This document shows positions 1 to 7,700 of a stretch of DNA of 13,132 nucleotides, one piece after another. Position numbers and translations under genes: made by a program. The number at the start of each line of letters is the position of its first letter. The stretch's first letter is position 1. The DNA lies in the NCBI GenBank assembly GCA_043809805.1, contig JBDROR010000021.1:1-13132 (forward strand), given 5' to 3'. The stretch comes from JAQUKH01 sp043809805. GTDB lineage: Bacteria > JACRDZ01 > JAQUKH01. The notes beneath the pieces were generated by a model. That model saw nothing but the letters and a program-made list of their open reading frames with translations. It did not search any database and had not been told where the DNA came from.

Positions 1-28
1 TAAAACAGGCTATAAATAGCAAGTATTT

Positions 29-1531
29 ATGAAATACAATAAAATAGCAATATATTACCCGCCTATGATAAAAAACGGTGAATATCCTTTGCTAACGCAA
101 AATCGTCAGTTTAAATTTTCCAAATCGAAAGAGATTCGAATTTATCCTGTAATTATGTCGACATTGGCTACAATGCTTTCTAAAAGAGAGTATGAAGTCT
201 TATTTTTGGACGGGGTTAACCAGCGGCGCACTGATGAAAAGTGTGAGCAAATTCTCTCCGATTTTAGGCCGGATTGTATAATTTTGGAAACGAAGGCGCC
301 TTTATTTAATCAACATTTGCAACTGGCAAGGGAGTTGAAGGATAAATTCCAACCACTTATTATTTTTTGCGGTGATCATGTCTCTTTTTTCCCTGAGGAT
401 GCCGTAAAAAATGATGCAATTGATTATGCTGTTGTAAGTGGATATTACGATTTTATAATTACCGAATTGGTGGAGTATCTTAATGGTAAACTTGATAAAA
501 TACCTTCGGGTGTTTTTTATAAAGAAGGCGGGCAAATAAAAGGCGGGGACAAGATAGAAGATTATAATTTGGATGACGCGCCTTTAATCAATAGAGATTT
601 AACAATATGGAATTTATACGGAGAGGCGTATTTATATAAACCGGCGGCGTATATTCTTTCCGGAAGGGGTTGTGGAGGTAGTGCGGTAATAGTGGAGAAT
701 CATAGGTCATTGACTCCCGGCAAATGTTCATTTTGTATTTGGCAATATGCTTTATGGAACACTACTGCAAAATTGAGATCCCCATTTGCAGTTGCAGATG
801 AAATAGAATTACTTGTTAAAAAATATAAAGTTAAAGAAATATTCGATGATAACGAATCGGGCGCGATTTGGGATGAAGAATGGTTAAATATTTTTTACAA
901 TGAGCTGGTTAAAAGAAAGCTTAAAGGTAAATTTTCCCTGTCTTCCAACGCCAGAGCTGATGCTCTGACGGAGAAGAGAGTGAAACTCTTAAAACAGATA
1001 GGGTATAGATTGTTAAAAGTTGGGCTTGAATCGGCTAATGATACTACGTTATCCAAAATCCAGAAAGATGAAAATTTTTCCCAGATTGAAAAAGGTATAA
1101 TGAACGCAAAAAAAGAAGGACTAGCTGTTTTAATGACTACGATGGTCGGTTATCCGTGGGAAAATGAAAATGATGCGGACAAAACATATAATGCAACAAA
1201 AAAATTAATGCTTTATAAAACACATTTTGGGGATTCTCTTCAGTCCAGCATTGTTGTTCCCTATCCGGGAACGCCGTTATACAATTATGCGTGTAAAAAT
1301 AATTTATTTACAAAAGATGCGGAAGATTTCCGGAATTACGATATGTCTCATAATATTTTAAAAGCGGATATCGATGTTGCAAAATGGTGCCGCAAAATGT
1401 GGAGAATACATTTACATCCGCTGTTTATGTTAAAATCTTTGCTAACGATAAGAAAAATTGAAGATATAAGACTTGCGTGGACAGGCGTAATTTCTCTTAT
1501 CGGGCATTTAAGCGATTATGAAAGAGAATAA
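29..1531 (+). CDS. B12-binding-domain radical SAM protein with interrupted CxxxCxxC motif
   Basis: This 500-residue protein has the two-part layout of cobalamin-dependent radical SAM enzymes (B12-binding domain, then radical SAM barrel). Residues 1 to about 190 form the Rossmann-like N-terminal domain, with an YYPP opening, FLDG near residue 60, and a GD-H segment and VVSGYYD after residue 115; the classical DxHxxG cobalamin-ligand motif is not seen. The barrel follows, with FDDNESG near 272, VGLES near 331, GYPWE near 374 and PYPGTPLY near 411. Family members typically catalyse methylations or rearrangements using an S-adenosylmethionine radical; the substrate here is unknown. The oddity is the cluster motif: the cysteines are C215, C233 and C236, so 17 residues instead of three separate the first two. 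Removing 14 residues (216-229) restores a canonical GRGCPGKCSFC. No clear Shine-Dalgarno precedes the ATG. The gene overlaps the next by 14 bases and heads a four-gene operon. The family is clear; activity is uncertain because of the insertion. Confidence 0.9.
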   Translation: MKYNKIAIYYPPMIKNGEYPLLTQNRQFKFSKSKEIRIYPVIMSTLATMLSKREYEVLFLDGVNQRRTDEKCEQILSDFRPDCIILETKAPLFNQHLQLARELKDKFQPLIIFCGDHVSFFPEDAVKNDAIDYAVVSGYYDFIITELVEYLNGKLDKIPSGVFYKEGGQIKGGDKIEDYNLDDAPLINRDLTIWNLYGEAYLYKPAAYILSGRGCGGSAVIVENHRSLTPGKCSFCIWQYALWNTTAKLRSPFAVADEIELLVKKYKVKEIFDDNESGAIWDEEWLNIFYNELVKRKLKGKFSLSSNARADALTEKRVKLLKQIGYRLLKVGLESANDTTLSKIQKDENFSQIEKGIMNAKKEGLAVLMTTMVGYPWENENDADKTYNATKKLMLYKTHFGDSLQSSIVVPYPGTPLYNYACKNNLFTKDAEDFRNYDMSHNILKADIDVAKWCRKMWRIHLHPLFMLKSLLTIRKIEDIRLAWTGVISLIGHLSDYERE

Positions 1532-2492
1532 TTTAAGTGTTACGTTTATAATTCCTCATCGAGAGACAGAATCAATAGAAACAACCGTTTCAAATATTAA
1601 AAAATTGTGTGAAGAATCAAGAATAAGTTACGAAATACTTTCCGTGTGCGGCAACAATCCGACAAAACAGAGAAATGAATGCATTAAACTGGCAAAAAAT
1701 GAATATATTTATTTTTTGGATAACGATTCTATTTTGACGAAAGAATCGTTTAGTGAACTTAAAAATTATTTAGAAGTAAATCCAGATACCGCAGTTATCG
1801 GAGGGCCGAGCGTTACACCCCCATCCGATTCATATCTGCAAAAAAATTTTGGCGCGATATTATCGTCTTTTTCAGCTGTCGGAAAAATTTCATCAAGATA
1901 TTCCAAACAGGGCAAAATTAGAGAGACAGATGATTCTGAATTGATTTTATGCAACCTGGTGGTCAAAAAAGCAATATTTGAAAAATATGGGGAATTTAGC
2001 GCCCATCTATATCCAAACGAGGAAAATGAGTTTATTTATAGAATTAAAAATTCTGGGGAAAAAGTGATTTATTGCCCAAATGTTTATGTTTTTCGGCCGC
2101 ATCGCGATACATTAAAGAATTTTATAAAGCAAATGTTCAATTACGGCAGAGGCAGGGCTGAACAAACAAGAGTGTCTCCGCGTAGTTTTAAATGGTTTGT
2201 TTTAGTTCCCGTTATTTTTTCCTTATACGTTTTAGCCGGGCTATTTTTAATAACCATTTTTACGGTGAAGAGATATATACTGTTGTTTTTTACGCCGTTC
2301 TTTGCGTATTTAATTATAATGCTGGCATCTTTTATTTATAAATCATTTAAAGATAAAATTATTTACATATATTACCCTTTGGCATATTTTTTGGCGCATG
2401 TATGCTACGGACTGGGTTTGCTTTATGGTTTTTTGAAGAGAAATTTTACAGCGGATGAAAAGGTGTTTTATCATAAAATAAAAAGAGTTTAA
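1518..2492 (+). CDS. Family 2 glycosyltransferase, membrane-anchored (ExoA-like)
   Basis: A 324-residue GT-A-fold glycosyltransferase that would transfer a sugar from a nucleotide donor at the inner face of the membrane. The N-terminus shows the GT2 strand TFIIPHRE. The metal-binding DxD appears as D68-N69-D70 in the context YFLDNDS, and the acidic catalytic segment as NEEN at 167-170. YGRGRAEQTR at 209-218 is typical of ExoA/succinoglycan-type GT2 enzymes. The C-terminal third carries about three hydrophobic segments (roughly 226-250, 253-274 and 281-305), so it is probably an integral membrane enzyme. The start lies inside the upstream gene (14-base overlap), which suggests translational coupling; no strong Shine-Dalgarno is visible. 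The DUF362 gene follows after 1 base. The acceptor is unknown. A role in building a glycosylated membrane-associated product is inferred from the membrane segments and the operon partners. Confidence 0.88.
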   Translation: MKENNLSVTFIIPHRETESIETTVSNIKKLCEESRISYEILSVCGNNPTKQRNECIKLAKNEYIYFLDNDSILTKESFSELKNYLEVNPDTAVIGGPSVTPPSDSYLQKNFGAILSSFSAVGKISSRYSKQGKIRETDDSELILCNLVVKKAIFEKYGEFSAHLYPNEENEFIYRIKNSGEKVIYCPNVYVFRPHRDTLKNFIKQMFNYGRGRAEQTRVSPRSFKWFVLVPVIFSLYVLAGLFLITIFTVKRYILLFFTPFFAYLIIMLASFIYKSFKDKIIYIYYPLAYFLAHVCYGLGLLYGFLKRNFTADEKVFYHKIKRV

Positions 2493-2493
2493 T

Positions 2494-3660
2494 ATGTCAA
2501 AAAATAAAGTAATAATTGCAAAATGCGATTCCTATAAGAAAGAAGAAGTGGGTAAGAGTGTAAAAAATATTTTTAAGGCTTTTGAAGGGATTGATACTTT
2601 ATTTAAAAAGGATGAAAAGATAGCGATAAAAATCAATCTTTTGAAAGCATCGTCCCCCGAAAAGGCGATAATTACTCATCCTGAGGTCGCTTATGCAGTG
2701 TCGAAAGAATTATTTGACTATGGCGCGAAACCTTATGTTCTTGACAGCCCGGGGGCCGGAACGCTTTATACAGAAGAATCCTTAAGAAATGTTTATAAAA
2801 AAACCGGATATGCAGAAATTTTTAAAGATTCGGGCATGGTTCTTAATTCTGATATTACATATCAAAGTGTTAAAATTTCCAAGGGGAAGGTAGTTAAATA
2901 TTTAGACATTATTACTCCAATTATGCAATCTGATGGAGTGATAAATATCGCAAAAGGAAAGACACATGGTTTTACATATATTTCAGCCGCGGTAAAAAAT
3001 CTTTTTGGTATTATTCCCGGCATGTATAAAGCGGGTTATCATGCAAAACTTAGAGATGTTAACTTCTTTTCCGAAATGCTGGTGGATATCGCGGAGCTTA
3101 TCAGGCCGAAATTATCCATAATTGATGCAGTCGTTTGTATGGAAGGAAATGGCCCCGCAGATGGTAATCCAAGAAATGTTGGGTATCTTATTGCCTCTGA
3201 CAGCCCCTTTGCCGCCGATTATGTTTTTTGCGATATTATAGGTTTCGATTACAGAAAAAACCCTGTTTTAATGAAGGCGGAAGCAAGAGGCCTTTTTGAT
3301 AAAAACAATGTAATAGTAGAAGGTAATTATGATAAGATAAAAAAGTTCGTTTTTCCTGATACGGCCGTGACTTTGGATGGTTTTGTAAGTCCTTCTTTTC
3401 TTTTTAAAGTATACAGGATTCTTTTTAAGGACATGCTTACACTCAGGCCTGTGATAAATGAGAACTGCGAGGCATGCGGGATTTGCAAAACAAGCTGTCC
3501 TGTCGGCGCAATAACTATTGAAGGGAAAAAAGCCGTTATAAATTACAAAGAATGTATCAGGTGTTATTGTTGTCATGAAATGTGCAACAGCCACGCGGTT
3601 GAATTCCACAAGGGTTTCACCTATAAACTTTTTAAAAAGTTATTGAAAAACAAGTGCTGA
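2494..3660 (+). CDS. DUF362 protein with C-terminal 2x[4Fe-4S] ferredoxin domain
   Basis: A 388-residue protein. Residues 1 to about 300 match the DUF362 family, visible as KINLLKA followed by THPEVAYAV, LDSPGAG, GKTHGFTYISAAVKNLFG and the ADGNPRNVG region. The C-terminus is a bacterial ferredoxin domain with two cluster motifs: C325-x2-C328-x2-C331-x3-C335-P, and C354-x2-C357-x2-C360-x3-C364. An extra cysteine (C359) lies inside the second motif. DUF362 proteins often accompany iron-sulfur electron-transfer systems but have no firmly assigned reaction. Here it may pass electrons to one or both neighbouring radical SAM enzymes, which need a one-electron reductant; that is inference. AAGAG lies six bases before the ATG as a modest ribosome-binding site. 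The gene sits one base after the glycosyltransferase stop and one base before the next start, so it is clearly operonic. Confidence 0.9.
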   Translation: MSKNKVIIAKCDSYKKEEVGKSVKNIFKAFEGIDTLFKKDEKIAIKINLLKASSPEKAIITHPEVAYAVSKELFDYGAKPYVLDSPGAGTLYTEESLRNVYKKTGYAEIFKDSGMVLNSDITYQSVKISKGKVVKYLDIITPIMQSDGVINIAKGKTHGFTYISAAVKNLFGIIPGMYKAGYHAKLRDVNFFSEMLVDIAELIRPKLSIIDAVVCMEGNGPADGNPRNVGYLIASDSPFAADYVFCDIIGFDYRKNPVLMKAEARGLFDKNNVIVEGNYDKIKKFVFPDTAVTLDGFVSPSFLFKVYRILFKDMLTLRPVINENCEACGICKTSCPVGAITIEGKKAVINYKECIRCYCCHEMCNSHAVEFHKGFTYKLFKKLLKNKC

Positions 3661-3661
3661 T

Positions 3662-4723
3662 ATGTCAATTATAAATAAAATTTTAATAGGGTCATCTCTG
3701 CTTAAATCAAAAATAACGCATAAACGAATTCCGTTGATTGTCAATTGGGCTATTACAGGCAGATGTAATCTGAGGTGTTCTCACTGCTATGGAAGTTATG
3801 GCGTGGTGCAAAAGGATGAATTATCGCTGGATGTGGTAAAAAAGACTGTTGATGAACTAAAAAAAATAGGAACCAGAAGAATTACCATAGAAGGAGGAGA
3901 ACCTTTACTCAGGGAAGACATAAAAGAAATAGTTAATTATATTTATGAAAAAGATATTGAGATAAGCCTTTGCACTAATGGGATTTTAGTGGGAAAATAT
4001 ATTGATTTTATTAAAGGAAAAGTGGATTTAACCGTTTTAAGTGTGGAAGGACGCGAGGAGTTTCATGATTTAATCCGCGGGAAAGGCAATTTTAAAAAGG
4101 TAATAAATGCGCTGGAAATTTGCAAAAAAAATAATGTCAGAACGCTTATTTTTTCGAGCCTGATTGATAAAAATATTCGGGATATAGATTTTCTTATTGA
4201 TACTGCCAAAAGATATAATGTTTATATCGCATTTAATCTTGCCGTTGCCAAAATAAAAGAAAACGGCGGCAGGGAAAAACTGGATAAAATTTCAGATGAA
4301 GAGTATAGAGCTGCGTTTTTAAAAATACTTGAACATAAAAAAAATGGAGCGCCGGTATTTTATTCCGAAGATAATTTCAGGCAAATAATAAATTGGCCGA
4401 GTTTTGCAAAAGAAATACTTTATGAAGAAGATTTAAAATCGTTTAATAAAAAAGATAATTTTTTTTTAGCGCCTTGTTATGCCGGAATAAATTATTGTTA
4501 TATTGAATGCACCGGAGATGTTTATCCGTGTTATCAGATGGTCGGAATTTTGGATGTGAGAAATATCAGAGAAGATGGTTTTAAGAAAGCTTTCAATCAT
4601 TTATCGGAAACCCATTTTTGCAAACATTGTTACAATGTTACTTTATCTGAATTGAATCTTCAATGTGGGTTTAATCTAAAAGCAGTTTTTAAAGTAATAA
4701 AAAATTATATAACAGAAAACTAA
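3662..4723 (+). CDS. Radical SAM protein with SPASM-like C-terminal cysteine cluster
   Basis: A 353-residue radical SAM enzyme. The cluster motif C35-x3-C39-x2-C42 sits in TGRCNLRCSHCYGSYG, and the SAM-contacting GGEPL is at residues 78-82. The barrel continues with LCTNG and the VLSVEG segment. The C-terminal region has seven cysteines (C272, C279, C283, C290, C320, C323, C335) arranged like a SPASM or twitch auxiliary-cluster domain. SPASM enzymes modify peptides (RiPP or quinohaem maturation), act as anaerobic sulfatase-maturing enzymes, or serve in cofactor and lipid pathways; no precursor peptide gene is visible here, so the substrate stays open. The neighbouring ferredoxin-like DUF362 protein is a plausible reductant. 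The gene starts one base after the DUF362 stop, has no obvious Shine-Dalgarno, and is the last of the operon. It converges on the cytochrome gene across a palindromic repeat. Confidence 0.9.
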   Translation: MSIINKILIGSSLLKSKITHKRIPLIVNWAITGRCNLRCSHCYGSYGVVQKDELSLDVVKKTVDELKKIGTRRITIEGGEPLLREDIKEIVNYIYEKDIEISLCTNGILVGKYIDFIKGKVDLTVLSVEGREEFHDLIRGKGNFKKVINALEICKKNNVRTLIFSSLIDKNIRDIDFLIDTAKRYNVYIAFNLAVAKIKENGGREKLDKISDEEYRAAFLKILEHKKNGAPVFYSEDNFRQIINWPSFAKEILYEEDLKSFNKKDNFFLAPCYAGINYCYIECTGDVYPCYQMVGILDVRNIREDGFKKAFNHLSETHFCKHCYNVTLSELNLQCGFNLKAVFKVIKNYITEN

Positions 4724-4734
4724 GGAATTTTTAA

Positions 4735-4788
4735 TGTCTGGATTCCCGCTGGAGTTTACCCTCGTGAAAACGGGGGCGGGAATGACAG
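4735..4788. repeat. Dispersed palindromic repeat (ATTCCCGC...GCGGGAAT family) between convergent genes
   Basis: The element begins TGTCTGGATTCCCGC and ends GCGGGAATGACAGA. Its perfect 8-bp stem ATTCCCGC (4742-4749) / GCGGGAAT (4776-4783) encloses a region with a further CCC/GGGG pairing. It has the look of the widespread REP/MITE-like family with TGGATTCCCGC...GCGGGAATGACA ends found in many AT-rich and uncultured bacterial genomes. It fills almost the whole 72-base gap between the stops at 4723 (+) and 4796 (-), so it may also act as a bidirectional terminator, although no strong T tract follows immediately. Confidence 0.75.
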
Positions 4789-4795
4789 ATATACA

Positions 4796-7700
4796 TTATT
4801 TTAGTATTATTTTGTAATTACTAATTTCAGAAAATTGCGTTTTTAATTTTTCTCCGTGGCTTTTGGCATCATTTTCATCATTAAAAAGCCCGGCGCAAAC
4901 AGTATAACATATTGTCCCATTGATAATACCTTTTTTAATGTAAGCGTAATTGCGAGAATCCGCGTTGTTGATTTTATTCATAAAATCGGATGCCCGGTTT
5001 TTATCTTTGTTAGATGCCAGTTCAACAGTCCATATCTGTTTATTTTTTTTCTTTAAATCCCCCTTTAATCCCCCTTTTTCAAAGGGGGAAACATCTGAAA
5101 ATCCCCCTTTTTCAAAGGGGGAAACAGGGGGATTTTCATTTGTTGATTTCGAAATAATAGATTTATAAAAAGCTGTTTTAATAGCCCAAGCTGTTTTTTT
5201 AGGCGTTTCAACAGGCAAGCTGGCAGTTTCTTGAGGTAACTGTTCGGCTGTTGGTGGAAATCCTTCGGGCTGCGTTGTATCAAGCAGGCTAAAGCCTGCG
5301 GCTACCTCCGATATAGGGAGTTCTTCTACATGGGCAGGGACGTCAAGAAAAATTTTCTTACTAAGTATGTCAGAATAATTTCCAATTTCATTTCTGAACC
5401 AGAGATAAATTGTCTTTTCACCACGTTTCGGGGAAAGAGCGAAGTCCGATTCTGATTTGTAAGGCTGCCATTCGGTATCTTCCCAAAATGGGTTTTCACT
5501 AATCATCTGGTGGGTGAAATTTTCAAATTTGGTTTTTATATTTATCTCACAAACTGTTGTTGTGTCTTGCGGCAGTATTTCTATTTTTTCTAAATTTTGG
5601 ATAAAATCTTGCGGAGGGGCGGCCTTTTCAATTTTAATATTGCTTATGTATGAAATATTTTCTTTGGCGTCTTTAAATTTAAAGTAAATTATTTTTTCTG
5701 CCGGAGCACCCGGGAGATTGAGATGAAATTTTTCGGAAAAATCAATCCATGCGCTATTTGAAAAAGAAGAATTTTCCGAAACCATCATATATTGTGCGTC
5801 ATAAGCGTAAATATATAAATTACTCCAATCAGTAAATGTGAAATTTTCTTCCATTGGGATTATAGATGTTATAACCGGGAATATCGGGCTATAGAAAAAA
5901 GAGCCCCGGGTTGTGGTTGAAATGCCGTTTCCCGCCATATCATATACCCCGGTTACGACAATAATAATTTCTCCCGTCATATCTTCTTTTAAAATAATAG
6001 GGGGAGGGGTATAGGTGTCATTTTGAATTGTATCTGTGAAGAAAGTTCCTCCCGCGCGAACTTTTGGAGTGTTTTCCCCGCTTCCAATAAATGAAATTTG
6101 AGGCTCACGGCTTGTATCTATCGATTTATTAAAAATACAAGATATTACGAGCGACGAATTTTCGGGATTGTATTGGAATTTGTAGAAAAGAATTTGCGGA
6201 CAAGTTTTATCCACTACTATTTCAATCTTAAAAGCGTCGGATATATTGCCAATTGGATCTTTTAATCTTAAATATATGTTTTTCCTTCCCTGTCCAGCAG
6301 AAAAAGAAAAAGAAGTGTAATCAATATAATTTTGCCACAAGTCCTCGGTAGTGTCAAAAGTTTCACTTTCGCTAAGCATAATAAAATCCGCGTCTTCGGA
6401 GTTAATGGTTAAATTTATTTTGTTATCATTGATATATTCTCTTTCCGCCGTAAAGCTAATTAAGCTTGGTGGGAAGGTATCCAATTGAAATGTTTCTTCG
6501 GATGTTATATCCATAATATTGCCGGCAAAGTCAGAGGCGTTTTTTAACACAATGGTTATTGCCCCGCCCATACCGGATTTTAAAATAATTGGCCATGTGG
6601 TGTAAGTATCATTTTTTAAGCCGGTTTCTTCATCGCTTTGGGAAAAAAATCCTTCCCCGGAGATAATAGGATTTTCCGTGCCTGTGCTGATTAAAATGAT
6701 CTCAGGCACTATTGTCGTGTCAAGGCTTTCGTCAAATGTGACTGAGATTATGAAATCGGCATCCAAAGTTACCGGATCAGGATATTTATAAGAAATGACG
6801 TTGGGTTTGGTCAAATCCAGATTGGTTTTCAATGTGGCTGTTTTTGATATATTGCCTTCAGCGTCACGGATCCTGATATAAACCTGTTTCTGTCCGGACG
6901 CGGGAGATAAGATAAAAGGAATATTATTAGAATATTTTATCCATCCACCTTCAGGAAAAGACGGATTTTCACTGACCTGAATACTATCGGCTTTATTAAC
7001 ATTGGTTAAAATATGAATTTCTTTTTTATTGGTATTTAAGCCTTCTTTTATGATGGCGCTTTTTATTCCCGGAGGCATAATATCGTATTGAAAACCGGCT
7101 ATTGACGCGGCCGGCATTTTATTCCCGGATAAATCTACCGCATTTTCCACTTCAAAGCTAACAAGCCCGTCAAGGAAACCTTTTAGGGATATGTTTGGAC
7201 TGAAATATACGTTATTGATCCCATTTTTACCCAGCCTATTTTCAGAAGGGCCGGCAGTAGATTCATAAATCTCATTAAAAAATGGGCTGGGTTCGCTGGA
7301 GAAATATCCTCCTTGTTCTGATACCGATATTTTGTCTTTATTATTCACTATAAGTGTTATTTTAGGCGCATAGTTAATATCCAGTGTTTCATCAAAAAAT
7401 AGTTTTAAACGAAAAGAGCGGAGTGTGTTTATATCCTCAGGAATTTTAGAATTAATTATTTTAGGAGGCATATCATCATAATTAATAACTAATTCTTCTG
7501 TCTCTGAAATGTTGTTTTGATCATCTTTAAAACGAACATAAATTGAGTGCCCGGATAAAACAAAAGGGAGCGATTCAGTGTAGTTTATCCATTCAGCGCC
7601 ATCGAAAGAAGCATTTTCACTCACTTGAATTTGTGAGTCCTGAGGATTATTAAAAATAATATTTATTTCTTTTTTATTGGTGACGCTTATTTCTATATTT

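Noticed and set aside
1..28. Possible end of an upstream gene
   Set aside because: Too short to assign; several stops are present and no coding signal can be recognised.
672..697. Direct repeat GTGGAG near the 42-base insertion, as a target-site duplication
   Set aside because: The copies (672-677 and 692-697) are 20 bases apart and do not bracket the 42-base segment, so they do not support a transposition footprint.
5055..5137. Repeat pair considered as a CRISPR array
   Set aside because: Only two units with an 8-base spacer, palindromic, in frame inside a gene, and no cas genes nearby.
5065..5283. Minus-strand 72-residue frame over the SPFEKGG repeats
   Set aside because: It lies in another frame of the cytochrome gene and reads through the repeat; it has no ribosome-binding site or recognisable fold.
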